From the NCBI GenBank assembly GCA_018449715.1, contig JAAVVA010000001.1, positions 1,798,001 to 1,862,000 on the forward strand: a stretch of 64,000 nt of DNA, given 5' to 3'. The position numbers and the translations under genes are program-made. The first letter of the stretch is position 1. Each line of letters starts with the position of its first letter. The notes under the pieces are model-generated. The model made no database searches and was not told the DNA's origin. It saw only the letters and a program-made list of their open reading frames with translations. Source of the DNA: Acidobacteriaceae bacterium dw_441. GTDB lineage: Bacteria > Acidobacteriota > Terriglobia > Terriglobales > Acidobacteriaceae. Shown piece by piece: positions 54,621 to 63,776 of the stretch.

Positions 54621-55682
54621 CTATCGATTCTCAATCCATCCATGAGCATCACGCACAGCAAGCAAAGTGCGCAGCACATCGTTCCAGGTATCAGGAGACA
54701 TCATCACTGCATTTGGAAACATGCAGCCATCCCAGCAAATGTGTTCGTAAGCACGAGTTGGCTTGCCATCTTCATTGCGCATCCAAAGTCCAGCGACCTT
54801 CACAATATCCATCTTGCCGTTGGGATCATTCGCAGGGCAGTGTCTTCCCGTCTTGTCGTGCGATCCACTTCCGTGCACAGTTCCGTCATTCTGCGCGACA
54901 TGAAAATCAATGGTCCAGGGGCGCAACGCGTCAGTCAGCTTACGCAGAGCATCCATCAGAACATCCTGCTGCGACCAATCGAAGTTCTCCGGCAATAGAC
55001 GACTTTCCGGAGAGTTATATCCCAACGTGTACAGAAGAGAATGCGCCATGTCTGCCTGGAAACCGACCGTCTGAGGTCGCCCGACCAATTCCAGCAGCTC
55101 AATCATGTGCGTCCAGCCATGCATGCCACCCCAGCAAATCTCCCCTTCTGCGGCCAGTCGTTCGCCGTAGTTTTCCGCAATCTTCGCTGCCTCGCAAAAG
55201 GTTGCTGCGATCTTCTTCGTGTTAGCTACCGGATCCTTCGCCCACTCTGACGTACTGGTAGCGGAGTCGATACGGATCACGCCATACTTACGAATCCCCA
55301 GTTCGCGCAAGGTCTTTCCCATAGCACAAGCCTTCTTCACCTGAGCCAGAAAGCTGCTGCGCTCCTCTTCACTTCCCATGGCGGAACCGCCACCCGTCGG
55401 AGGCCACACAGGAGCCACCAGAGAACCAACCAGCAGCCCGCGACTCGCGATCCCCTCCGCCAGATGAGCGAGATCATCTTTTGTTGAGTCGATATCAACG
55501 TGCGGCAGAGCGGCAAACAGATCGACACCATCGAACTTTTTGCCATCAACCTCTGCCGCAGCCGTCAGATCCAGCATCGTATCAAGATCGATTGGTGGCT
55601 CGGAATCAGGTCCCTTGCCTACAAGTCCAGGCCACATCGCATTGTGTATCGCTGGCTTCGTGTGCTTTATTTCGGTGCTCAC
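54621..55682 (-). CDS. sugar phosphate isomerase/epimerase-like TIM-barrel protein
   Basis: 353 residues of the xylose-isomerase-like (AP endonuclease family 2) fold. Metal-ligand candidates: '[46 protein letters not shown]' (Glu and Asp-x-x-His) and '[36 protein letters not shown]'. Members isomerise or epimerise sugars; some act as eliminases on 3-keto glycosides. No signal peptide. It lies five bases from the Gfo/Idh gene and six from the cupin gene, so all are in one operon. Confidence 0.88.
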   Translation of the reverse strand: MSTEIKHTKPAIHNAMWPGLVGKGPDSEPPIDLDTMLDLTAAAEVDGKKFDGVDLFAALPHVDIDSTKDDLAHLAEGIASRGLLVGSLVAPVWPPTGGGSAMGSEEERSSFLAQVKKACAMGKTLRELGIRKYGVIRIDSATSTSEWAKDPVANTKKIAATFCEAAKIAENYGERLAAEGEICWGGMHGWTHMIELLELVGRPQTVGFQADMAHSLLYTLGYNSPESRLLPENFDWSQQDVLMDALRKLTDALRPWTIDFHVAQNDGTVHGSGSHDKTGRHCPANDPNGKMDIVKVAGLWMRNEDGKPTRAYEHICWDGCMFPNAVMMSPDTWNDVLRTLLAVRDAHGWIENR

Positions 55683-55688
55683 AGATCA

Positions 55689-56906
55689 TCACCCCTTCAC
55701 AAGCGGCGCAGCATCGGGATTGCCCGGACCAAAGTGCTTCAGCATCACCAATGGGTCGGTCGAGCTGCGATTCTCGATCACGACACCCTTCTTCGCCGCA
55801 TCTGCTGTTACAAAGACCTCATCTTCGGTCGTCTCACCGAAACGAATCATCGAAGGCGTGGAGATCGTATGCTTACCCATCAGACCGTGCCCCTGCGTCA
55901 CAATCACACCATACGCCGCAGCATCTTTGATCGTCACCGTCTTCTTCGGAAGCACCGTCAACTCCTTCGCCGAATAATACGATGTGCCGTAGGTCACCCA
56001 CACCTCGCGATAACCGGACTGCGCCATCTCTTCCCCATCCTTCACCGGCTTCGGAAACGTCTTATTTGTGCTGGCAAACTCGGGATTCACATTCGCGTCC
56101 CAATCCAACATGCTAATCAGGTAATCGAGGTCTTTGCTGTGCTCAGGCAAGACATCTTTCGTCAGCAGGCTCCAATCAACGATGCGTCCGTCCACCTCGG
56201 ACTGAAACATGGCGAACACATCACTATTGACCTGCGGCTCGTATGTCACCAGCGAGCCTGGAGCGTGCAGAATTCCCGGATTGATCTGCCATCCCTCACC
56301 CGGCACTAGGCGATAGGCACGCGCATATTTCAGGATTCCATTGTCTCCTCGGTTCCACCGCTCAAGGCATCCACGAATGTCCGCCTTTGTCGTACCCGGC
56401 TCAAGCCCCATGTACGTGTGGGGAAAGTTATTTTGGATTTGGTTATATTGAGGCGGGAAGTAATAGGCCTCCGGTTTTCCCTTCTGTCCCACCAATTTTG
56501 CGAACTCTTCCGTCTGGTGCATGTGATGTGGAATCGGCCCCAGGTTGTCGAAGAACTTGCATAATAGGTTCCACCCGCCTTCGCGCTCCATCACATCAGA
56601 ACCCAGCAGAACATCGCCCGCTGCTTCCACTGCATCCTTCAACAAGAAGGACTCACCCTCTTTCGTCTTCACGTAGCTGAGTCCCTCATCTGGCAACGTC
56701 TCAGGACCATTCGATGCCTTCGTTGTTGACGAGAACCAACGCTCGTTAATGCCGCCGCGATGCCCCCCGAATGCATAAAGATCGTCTGGATGCAATTTCA
56801 ATCTTCTGCCCGGAATCATGAACGATCGAGGCACCCAGCATGGAGCCAGCCTGAGAATTCCGCCACCCATGTTCACAGCTTCTTCAATACTCGCTCGCTT
56901 GATCAT
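55689..56906 (-). CDS. cupin-type sugar isomerase-like protein
   Basis: 405 residues, predicted to fold as a bicupin. The first cupin contains 'LGPIPHHMHQTEEFAKLVGQKGKPEAYYFPPQ', with a HxHxxxE metal pattern as in mannose-6-phosphate isomerase-like proteins; 'VPGEGWQINPGILHAPGSLVTYEPQVNSDVFAMFQSEVDG' adds the distal His. A second beta-rich domain ('VTIKDAAAYGVIVTQGHGLMGKHTIST') follows. No signal peptide. Probably a metal-dependent isomerase acting on the sugar processed by this operon; substrate unknown. Confidence 0.75.
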   Translation of the reverse strand: MIKRASIEEAVNMGGGILRLAPCWVPRSFMIPGRRLKLHPDDLYAFGGHRGGINERWFSSTTKASNGPETLPDEGLSYVKTKEGESFLLKDAVEAAGDVLLGSDVMEREGGWNLLCKFFDNLGPIPHHMHQTEEFAKLVGQKGKPEAYYFPPQYNQIQNNFPHTYMGLEPGTTKADIRGCLERWNRGDNGILKYARAYRLVPGEGWQINPGILHAPGSLVTYEPQVNSDVFAMFQSEVDGRIVDWSLLTKDVLPEHSKDLDYLISMLDWDANVNPEFASTNKTFPKPVKDGEEMAQSGYREVWVTYGTSYYSAKELTVLPKKTVTIKDAAAYGVIVTQGHGLMGKHTISTPSMIRFGETTEDEVFVTADAAKKGVVIENRSSTDPLVMLKHFGPGNPDAAPLVKG

Positions 56907-56931
56907 TCTCTTCCTCTTGGACTACCTGGTT

Positions 56932-58479
56932 TCAGTGCTCGATACCAATTCCAAAGGAGTACAGCGTGTTGTCATGCGTCACGAAAAACACATGGCCATC
57001 CCCAACTGTAACTCCCGCCATCAGCGCATACGTTGGAACCGCTGTTCCGCTTGTGTAAAGTTCCTTGCCATCGGCCGCATCCAGCACCAGCAGCCTGGCT
57101 GGCGTAGAAGCGTTACCCTGCGCTAGCGCAAGTACAAGACCATTCGCGATCACGGGCGGAGCAGGATTCACCATTCCTTTAGACACCCACTGCGGCGTGA
57201 GAGCCATCTTTCCATTGTTCTCTTCCAGCTTGAATGCCACGATGCTTCCCTGCGCGGTCGCTCCATTACTCGTTGCGAATTTCGCTGAAGCATTTACCGC
57301 ACCATGAATCGAAGAAAAAATCCACGTCGTGTCAGACGTAGTATCCTGCCACACTGCAAGCGCATCAGGAGCTTCTCCCAAAGCTCCACCCACTGAGGGC
57401 GTCTCTGCCAACACCGTATGATGGTCCTCTCCACCCGGCGTCCCCCCATCAAGCAGAACAAAGCTGCCGCTCTTGCCCGGAGCGACAACCAGCCTCTTCC
57501 CCTTGTATGTAAACGACACGGGAGAGACATTACGCAGCGGCCCTTCAGCCTCGTACCACGCCTTCACCTTTGCATCAGGAGTCAACGCAACCAGACTGTT
57601 GGAGTGAACGCCCTCAGCGTTCGGGTTCGCACTTTTTCCCGTCACCACATAAGCCACATCGTCTCCCAGCGTCGGTCCGATTGCCGCCAGCAACGGAACA
57701 CTCTTCGAGTCATATGACGCCATCGGATAATCAGACGATGCCATATTCACCATGTAGAGCGCGTTCTTCCCACCAGCACACGCAGCGCTTGTCGTCGTGT
57801 ACATCACCGTACCGCCCAGAGCCAGCCCCTTCGAGAAACCAACCGCATGGGGCACAAACTTTACCGGCGATGCGAAGTCAACCCCGGTCGTAATTACCTG
57901 TTCATGCAGCGCGCCATCCGGTGTAAGTACGTAGATTCCCTTCAGTCCGAATCCACCACCACCAGCGGCCACTCCGATCCTTCTCTCATTTACCGCTAAG
58001 GGGCCTTGCGGCGGCGCAGGCTTCTGTCCTGGCGCCCTGCGAGCGCCAAAATTAATGACCAGCGGAGGCTCCATCGTCATGGCAAGATTCGATGCCCCAC
58101 ACGTGGAAGGCGCGGCATCATAATGTTTCTGCCACAAGATCTTCCCCAGCTCCGAGTCCACCGCATACACATTCTGCCTGTCCGACCAGATCACAAAATC
58201 CTTGAAGCCCTGCGAATTAATCAGCCTCGGAATAAGCAGCGGTTCGCTGTAAGAGCGAAAGCCACCCGCCTCTTTTCCGAGCTTCAGCTTCCAAAGAAAT
58301 TTGAACTCTCCGTGGAAGGATTCTTTAGTAATACTCTTCTCGGCCTTCTGCGCACCGGCGCGACCAGCGTCATTGCGATTCGTGCTCCAATACCCCAAAG
58401 TCTGAGCATGGACCTGCATCACACAGAGCACTGCACCTGCAATGCTGAGTCCGAGCGACACGGCTGACGATCTTTTCAT
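56932..58479 (-). CDS. secreted PQQ-like beta-propeller protein (paralogue A)
   Basis: 515 residues from ATG 58479 (AAGGAAAC upstream). A signal peptide ends near 'QVHAQ'. Repeats of the PQQ/quinoprotein type follow ('NVYAVDSELGKILWQKHYDA', 'IYVLTPDGALHEQVI', 'RLLVLDAADGKELYTSG', 'VFFVTHDNTLYSFGI'). The catalytic and metal residues of true quinoprotein dehydrogenases are not recognisable. It shares layout and end motifs with the next gene, so the two are paralogues. A Gly-rich loop (GVAAGGGGFGLKG) is notable. Possible role: periplasmic sugar binding or oxidation. Confidence 0.82.
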   Translation of the reverse strand: MKRSSAVSLGLSIAGAVLCVMQVHAQTLGYWSTNRNDAGRAGAQKAEKSITKESFHGEFKFLWKLKLGKEAGGFRSYSEPLLIPRLINSQGFKDFVIWSDRQNVYAVDSELGKILWQKHYDAAPSTCGASNLAMTMEPPLVINFGARRAPGQKPAPPQGPLAVNERRIGVAAGGGGFGLKGIYVLTPDGALHEQVITTGVDFASPVKFVPHAVGFSKGLALGGTVMYTTTSAACAGGKNALYMVNMASSDYPMASYDSKSVPLLAAIGPTLGDDVAYVVTGKSANPNAEGVHSNSLVALTPDAKVKAWYEAEGPLRNVSPVSFTYKGKRLVVAPGKSGSFVLLDGGTPGGEDHHTVLAETPSVGGALGEAPDALAVWQDTTSDTTWIFSSIHGAVNASAKFATSNGATAQGSIVAFKLEENNGKMALTPQWVSKGMVNPAPPVIANGLVLALAQGNASTPARLLVLDAADGKELYTSGTAVPTYALMAGVTVGDGHVFFVTHDNTLYSFGIGIEH

Positions 58480-58530
58480 GCTGACGTTTCCTTTTCCAGG
58501 CACAACAATCCACCCCAAGTCTCACAGCAC

Positions 58531-60165
58531 TTACTTGATTCCGAAACAGTAAAGTGTTCCATCGAATGTCCCGAAGATGACACGACCGCCAGCCACAGAT
58601 AGCCCCGCCTGATGCAGGAACGACACGATCTGATCTCCACTGCTATAGAGTTGTTTGCCCGTCTGTGCATCTAGCACAAACAGCTTCGCGGGCTTCGATC
58701 GTTCAATTCTCTGCTCTGCCGAGTACAGGCCACCTTCGATATCGTTGGTCTGGCCAGTAAACTCTCCACCTGCAAGGACGAAGACCAGCCCATTTGCTAT
58801 GACGGGAGGCTCAGCCGTCAGCATATCAATGGACTGCCACGCTGGCGAAAGCACCGTCTTTCCAGCCTTTTCCTCTACTTTGAAGGCAAGGATACCTCCA
58901 TTTGGAGTAGGGCCATAATTGATGGGGAACTTCATCGTCGTCAGCCCTCCGTTCGGAGCCAACACCCACTGCGTGCCAGCAGCATCCTTCCATGCAGCAA
59001 AGCTTCCCCACGTCCCTTCCGTCTGAAAGTTCACATTTGCATTTGCTAGAAGCTCTGACCGGAACAATGGCGTCTGATGATCCGCTCCTCCCAGCGACTT
59101 GCTGTCCAGCATGAAGAAGCGTCCTTCCTTCCCGCCGCCGACAAGCAGGTCGCGGCCTTTATACGGAAAGACCACTGGAGTCGTATTCAGATCAAGATCT
59201 CTCTGCGTAAGCCATTTATAGTTCGAAGGCGTGTAGTAATCCTTCAGCATCAATGTGTCATTCGAGAAGGTATAAGCCTGAAGGCTAGTCGAAAGCTGAC
59301 CAGTCTTCGCGTCATACGGATGGTCTCCCGATTCAAAGTAGATCGTTCCATCGCTGCCAACCGCAGGCCCTGCCGTTCCCCAGAGCCCGCCCTGCGGCGG
59401 CGAAGACACAGTGACCTTCTTCGTGACAGTGTTGTAGGCATACAAGGCGTTCGGAACTCCACCGCATCCCTGCCCAGTTATGGTAAACACAACACCCTTC
59501 ACCAGATTCAATCCGTATGGCTTGCCATAAACACCTGGCAGAATCTGCACCGGAGCTTGCGTCTCTTCCCCGGTAGCCGGATCGAGCAGGTGCAGATATC
59601 CATCCGTCGTCATCACGTACAGGACACGCTCCCCTTCACCTGCCGGGGTAATCACCGGAGTGGCGCTCAACGCATTCGTACAGATAAACCCACGGCCCTC
59701 ACCCTGCTCCTGCGGCTGATCCGAGACCCACTTGAGCTTCTTCTGCCACACCAGTTCTCCCGTGTCCGCATCGACGACATAGACGTCGTTCGAGCTACCG
59801 GCAAATATGGCGACGGTCTTAGTTCCGCCTTTCGCGTTGATGCCCGAAACGATCAGAGGCTCGCGAAACGACTGCATCCCCATCGTCTTGTTGTCGGTCT
59901 TCAGCTTCCAGAGTAGCTTCAGCCCCGCAACATTCTGGGGCGTGATCTTCGTTTCCTCACGCTGCCAGGCATCTCGTTGCGGGCTGTAACTGCTTGTAGT
60001 CCACTCTGGCTGTATGGCTTGCCCCCATGCGGGCATGATGCAGAGCATCGAAAGAACTAGGGCAGCACAGATCTCTGCCCCTCGAATAGAGTGCGAAGGA
60101 ACTGTCTTGCAGCTCCTGTAAGAGACTTCCGGGCGGTGGATCGTTCGAAATATGAGACGTCTCAT
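58531..60165 (-). CDS. secreted PQQ-like beta-propeller protein (paralogue B)
   Basis: About 544 residues if translation starts at ATG 60165; the start is uncertain because that ATG lies inside the palindromic operator, and TTG 60204 coincides with the -35 box. A hydrophobic signal ('ICAALVLSMLCIMPAWGQA') is present with a long basic lead. Propeller repeats: 'DVYVVDADTGELVWQKKLKW', 'VLYVMTTDGYLHLLDPATGEE', 'KLFVLDAQTGKQLYSSGDQIVSFLHQAGLSVAGGRVIFGTFDGTLYCFGI'. Catalytic quinoprotein residues are not evident. First gene after the LacI-controlled promoter. Confidence 0.8.
   Translation of the reverse strand: MRRLIFRTIHRPEVSYRSCKTVPSHSIRGAEICAALVLSMLCIMPAWGQAIQPEWTTSSYSPQRDAWQREETKITPQNVAGLKLLWKLKTDNKTMGMQSFREPLIVSGINAKGGTKTVAIFAGSSNDVYVVDADTGELVWQKKLKWVSDQPQEQGEGRGFICTNALSATPVITPAGEGERVLYVMTTDGYLHLLDPATGEETQAPVQILPGVYGKPYGLNLVKGVVFTITGQGCGGVPNALYAYNTVTKKVTVSSPPQGGLWGTAGPAVGSDGTIYFESGDHPYDAKTGQLSTSLQAYTFSNDTLMLKDYYTPSNYKWLTQRDLDLNTTPVVFPYKGRDLLVGGGKEGRFFMLDSKSLGGADHQTPLFRSELLANANVNFQTEGTWGSFAAWKDAAGTQWVLAPNGGLTTMKFPINYGPTPNGGILAFKVEEKAGKTVLSPAWQSIDMLTAEPPVIANGLVFVLAGGEFTGQTNDIEGGLYSAEQRIERSKPAKLFVLDAQTGKQLYSSGDQIVSFLHQAGLSVAGGRVIFGTFDGTLYCFGIK
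60152..60165 (-). promoter_or_regulatory. palindromic operator ATGAGACGTCTCAT (site 3)
   Basis: Identical to site 1 at all 14 positions. It starts 9 bases after the -10 box of the promoter at 60175-60204, covering the predicted transcription start. The outer flanks CGAAAT and ATTTCG extend the symmetry. Confidence 0.75.
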
Positions 60166-60174
60166 TTCGAGAGG

Positions 60175-60204
60175 ATAGTACCGACGACAAGCGAACCCTG
60201 TCAA
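60175..60204 (-). promoter_or_regulatory. sigma-70 promoter of the propeller-cupin-isomerase operon
   Basis: On the minus strand TTGACA (60204-60199), 18-base spacer and TACTAT (60180-60175). It gives the downstream eight genes their own start inside the larger minus-strand cluster. Confidence 0.7.
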
Positions 60205-60285
60205 GCATTCCTCCAGATTTTACTGATCTATCAAGCGCACCCAATCTTTACTGGTCCACCTTTACTCAAAGGTCATTCGCCACAC

Positions 60286-62175
60286 TCAATACTGTTGTGC
60301 TCCAGCATCCTGAACGCGTACTCGATAGACAGACGTGCGCGCCGTAACATAAAGCGTCTTCATATCATCGCCCCCAAAGGCAACATTCACAGGCGTCTCT
60401 GGAAACTCGATCCTCTTCAGTAGCTGTCCCCGTGGTGTATAGACCGCAACCCCTTTGCACGCGATGTAAAGGTTTCCGTTTGCAGCGACACGCAGACCAT
60501 CCGGCGTACCTTCGAGATTGCGAATCACGATGCGCTCATTTGATGCATTGCCATTTTTGTCGAGATCGTAAGCGCGAATGCTCTTTTCCTGAGAGTCCGC
60601 CACATAAAGGATCCGACCATCCTGCGTCAGTGCTACTCCATTAGGACGCTGCATCTTTGCGATCAGCGTTACCCTGCCCTGCGGGTCGACATGATACAAA
60701 CCATTGAATGAAAGCTCGCGCTCCTCAAGCACTGCAAGCGAAGCTGGATCAGAAAAATAGACCTGTCCATCGCGTCGCACGACTACGTCATTTGGGGAGT
60801 TGAGTCGTTTACCTTCATATTTCTCAGCGACCACAGTCTCGCTGCCATCAAGATTTGTTCGTACGATACGATGACCGTCGCGCTCTGCCGTGTAAAGCCG
60901 TCCCTGTACATCCATTGAATTGCCATTTCCCGCATGGGTGTAACGACGATAGACCTCTGGCTGGTTCAGTTTTGCGATCTTCATCGTGCGAGAGTTGTAA
61001 ATATCGCTGAAGAGAAGATAGCCTCCATCCTTCTTTACCCACACAGGTCCTTCCACAAAAGAAAAGCCCGTTCCAACACGCTCAACGCCTGATCCCGAAG
61101 CAACCGGAGGAGGTGGAGGTGGCTCAATCTCCAGCGCCAGACGCCAGGTCCAGGAGGTTCCGGGCTTGATCTTCACCAAACCAACCCCGGTATTCAATGA
61201 ATTTTGTATGCCGAACCACGGCTCCGGACAGAAATACCCAACGCTTGCTCCACCATATGCGTTGGTCCGAATCAGCGGCTCGGGCAATGTTGTGGTTGAT
61301 GTCTGCGTCAGCCGAAGCACCATTCCCTCAGGATCGATGATGCGCGAAAACGGTTGGCTCTTGTATCCAGCCAGCGGCAATGCAACACGCGCATCAAAGC
61401 TACCAAGTTCTTCCGGAATATAGAACGAACGTTGCTTCTGTTCTCCACTTAAAACCCCCACAGAATTACGCAGCATCTGCACTGTATTCTGCGTTTCAAA
61501 AAGCATTTTGGCGGGATCTGTAGCTGGAAGAAACGGCAGCTTGAAGCCGATGTGATTCCCGATGGAAAACGGCATCAGCTCGGTGTTGGAGTCATCTGAC
61601 TTCACGACATAATCAATCGTGAGATGCCCGTCGATCAACTCATAGGTCGCGTCGAGATGAAACGCATACGGATAGAACCTTCGTGTCGCATCCGATGCTT
61701 CCAGCTCTACCGTTACGCGAGCGCTGTGTTCGTCGGCAGTATGACTCACTGTCTTCCACGGAAGAGTACGTGCGAATCCATGACAGATCATAGGGTAGCT
61801 CTTTCCCATTGCGGTATAAGAACCCATTCCGCAACTTTCCTTCGGCACAGTATCCGTTGGGTATTGTGCTCCGACAGCAGGCCACAGTAACGGACCTTTC
61901 CCTTGAAAGCCAGTCTTATGCTCGTAATCTCGCGCATGATAAAGCAACTCCACCTGTTTTCCCTGAAAAGTAACTTTGAAGCTGCTTAGCTCACCCCCCT
62001 CTGTCGGAGCGACGGCAGCTTCTGCGCCAGCGACGTTATCGTGCAGGACAATTACCTTTGGAGAGTCCGGCCCAGATGCATTTTCCTCAATGACGGTGTA
62101 GCGCATCTGGGCGAACAACAGGACCGAAGAAGCTCCCATCCATGCAATCGCAAGAAGAGGCAAATGGATTCTCAC
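60286..62175 (-). CDS. fusion of aldose 1-epimerase-like and SMP-30/gluconolactonase-like domains, secreted
   Basis: 629 residues. A signal peptide ends at 'LLFAQ'. Residues about 25-355 are a galactose-mutarotase-like sandwich ('PTEGGELSSFKVTFQGKQVELLYHARD', 'GPLLWPAVGAQYP', 'MICHGFARTLPWKTVSH', 'MPFSIGNHIGFKLPF'). A Pro-only linker (six prolines near residue 360) joins an SMP-30 propeller: 'GFSFVEGPVWVKKDGGYLLFSDIYNSRTMKI', 'GRLYTAERDGHRIVRTNLDG', 'RLNSPNDVVVRRDGQVYFSDP', 'GVALTQDGRILYVADSQEKSIRAYD', 'GTPDGLRVAANGNLYIA'. The Glu, Asn and Asp metal ligands of the lactonase family are present. It would interconvert anomers and open the lactone produced by the coupled PQQ dehydrogenase. Confidence 0.88.
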   Translation of the reverse strand: MRIHLPLLAIAWMGASSVLLFAQMRYTVIEENASGPDSPKVIVLHDNVAGAEAAVAPTEGGELSSFKVTFQGKQVELLYHARDYEHKTGFQGKGPLLWPAVGAQYPTDTVPKESCGMGSYTAMGKSYPMICHGFARTLPWKTVSHTADEHSARVTVELEASDATRRFYPYAFHLDATYELIDGHLTIDYVVKSDDSNTELMPFSIGNHIGFKLPFLPATDPAKMLFETQNTVQMLRNSVGVLSGEQKQRSFYIPEELGSFDARVALPLAGYKSQPFSRIIDPEGMVLRLTQTSTTTLPEPLIRTNAYGGASVGYFCPEPWFGIQNSLNTGVGLVKIKPGTSWTWRLALEIEPPPPPPVASGSGVERVGTGFSFVEGPVWVKKDGGYLLFSDIYNSRTMKIAKLNQPEVYRRYTHAGNGNSMDVQGRLYTAERDGHRIVRTNLDGSETVVAEKYEGKRLNSPNDVVVRRDGQVYFSDPASLAVLEERELSFNGLYHVDPQGRVTLIAKMQRPNGVALTQDGRILYVADSQEKSIRAYDLDKNGNASNERIVIRNLEGTPDGLRVAANGNLYIACKGVAVYTPRGQLLKRIEFPETPVNVAFGGDDMKTLYVTARTSVYRVRVQDAGAQQY

Positions 62176-63776
62176 TTGGCAGCCCCCTTTTCATGATCGA
62201 GCAGAGCAAAGCTGAAAACTGTGGTGTTGGTGGCGATTGCGACATACTGCTTGCCGTCCACCATATATGTCATCGGTTGTGCATTGATGCCTTCCCCGGT
62301 GTTGAAATGCCAAAGAGTCTTGCCGGATTTTGCATCCAGAGCGACGAATTGACCATTCAATTCACCTGAGAAAATCAGGCCGGTTTTAGTCGAAAGCAGA
62401 CCACCGCCAAGCCCCATGTTGCCTACACGCTCCTGCTCCCAGACGAGCTTACCTGTAATCAGATCGAGCGCTCGCACATAAACCTTCCAGTCCGCGTTAT
62501 GCAGCAGAACATCTCCTCCGGCACGGTACTGAAAACCTCCCGGGCGGAAGGTCTCTGTGTTCTTCGTAGCTAGACCGCAGCCTTCCAGAGCAACCACATA
62601 AAAAAGATTCGTATCGCGGTTGTAAGCCGGAGACATCCAATTCGCTGCACCGATCGACGAAGGACATACCTTCGTTCCTGTCAGGCTCGGCTCAATTCCA
62701 GGCACGCGGATAGGACGACCTTCCGCGGTCAAACCGCTAGCCCAGTTAAGTTGCGTTACAAACGGTACTCCATGGAGAAATTTTCCCATTTCACGATCGA
62801 GCACATAGTAGAAACCGTTGCGATCCGCCTGCACCAGCAACTTACGCATCTTGCCTTCATACACAGCATCCACCAGCACCGGCACTTCGGAACCATCCCA
62901 ATCCATCATGTCGTGCGGAGTGAACTGAAAGTACCACTTCAACTTTCCGGTATCCAGATCAATCGCAACCATGCATTCGCTGTACAGGTTATCGCCCATA
63001 CGCACATCGCCATTAAAGTCAGGGGATGGATTTCCCAGTCCTAAATAGTAAAGATTCAATTCCGGATCGTAACTCCCGCTCATCCAGGTAGCAGCCCCTG
63101 CATGCTTCCATGAGTCACCAGCCCACGTCTCGTTGCCGGGTTCGCCTGGTTTAGGAATCGCATCCCAATGCCATAGCTTCTTTCCTGTATCCGCGTCGTA
63201 CGCCTCCAACCAACCATTCAATCCACGGTCTCCAGGAGCTACACCAACTATGACCTTCCCCTTTGCGATAAAGGGAGCAGGTGGTGCCGAATATCCTTCA
63301 GTCGTCTCCGCAATCTTTACCTCGTAGACCACGCTGCCAGTCGTCGCATTCAAGGCGATCAGGTAATCATCCGTGGTGAGATAGTAGACGCGGTCCTTAT
63401 AAACCGCGGCACCTCGCTGTGGCCCCTCGCGATCCTTTACCTTCACAAGCGGATGATGATGATCCCATATAAGTCGCCCGCTCCTGCCATCAATCGCATA
63501 GAGAGCATTCGGTTGCGTAAAGTACAACACGCCATTTACTGCAATAGGAACGGATTGCATCGGCGCGCCGCTATTCACATGAAAAGCCCATTGCGCGACG
63601 AGCGAGTGAATATTGGATGGCTTAATCTGATCCAGTTCACTGTTACGCTGGCTGTTGTAGCTTCCGTTATAAGTCAACCAGTCCTTACCGGGTGGCTGTA
63701 GAAGCTGTTGCTCTGTTACCTGCGCGAAAAGCGATGATGAAAGTATCAGCAGAAACGCAAGAGCCCTAATCCTCAT
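62172..63776 (-). CDS. PQQ-dependent alcohol/sugar dehydrogenase-like quinoprotein, secreted
   Basis: 534 residues with a signal peptide (ends 'SSSLFAQ') and an eight-bladed propeller. 'GETWAGDSWKHAGAATWMSGSYDPELNLYYLGLGNPSPDFNGD' and 'FQFTPHDMMDWDGSEVPVL' match the methanol/ethanol-dehydrogenase family; the catalytic base would be the first Asp of D-W-D. The metal-ligand Glu is replaced by Asp (GVAPGDRGLNG), and the adjacent-cysteine disulfide ring is absent. Its stop and start overlap both neighbours by ATGA, tying it to the cytochrome upstream and the mutarotase-lactonase fusion downstream. Confidence 0.88.
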   Translation of the reverse strand: MRIRALAFLLILSSSLFAQVTEQQLLQPPGKDWLTYNGSYNSQRNSELDQIKPSNIHSLVAQWAFHVNSGAPMQSVPIAVNGVLYFTQPNALYAIDGRSGRLIWDHHHPLVKVKDREGPQRGAAVYKDRVYYLTTDDYLIALNATTGSVVYEVKIAETTEGYSAPPAPFIAKGKVIVGVAPGDRGLNGWLEAYDADTGKKLWHWDAIPKPGEPGNETWAGDSWKHAGAATWMSGSYDPELNLYYLGLGNPSPDFNGDVRMGDNLYSECMVAIDLDTGKLKWYFQFTPHDMMDWDGSEVPVLVDAVYEGKMRKLLVQADRNGFYYVLDREMGKFLHGVPFVTQLNWASGLTAEGRPIRVPGIEPSLTGTKVCPSSIGAANWMSPAYNRDTNLFYVVALEGCGLATKNTETFRPGGFQYRAGGDVLLHNADWKVYVRALDLITGKLVWEQERVGNMGLGGGLLSTKTGLIFSGELNGQFVALDAKSGKTLWHFNTGEGINAQPMTYMVDGKQYVAIATNTTVFSFALLDHEKGAAK

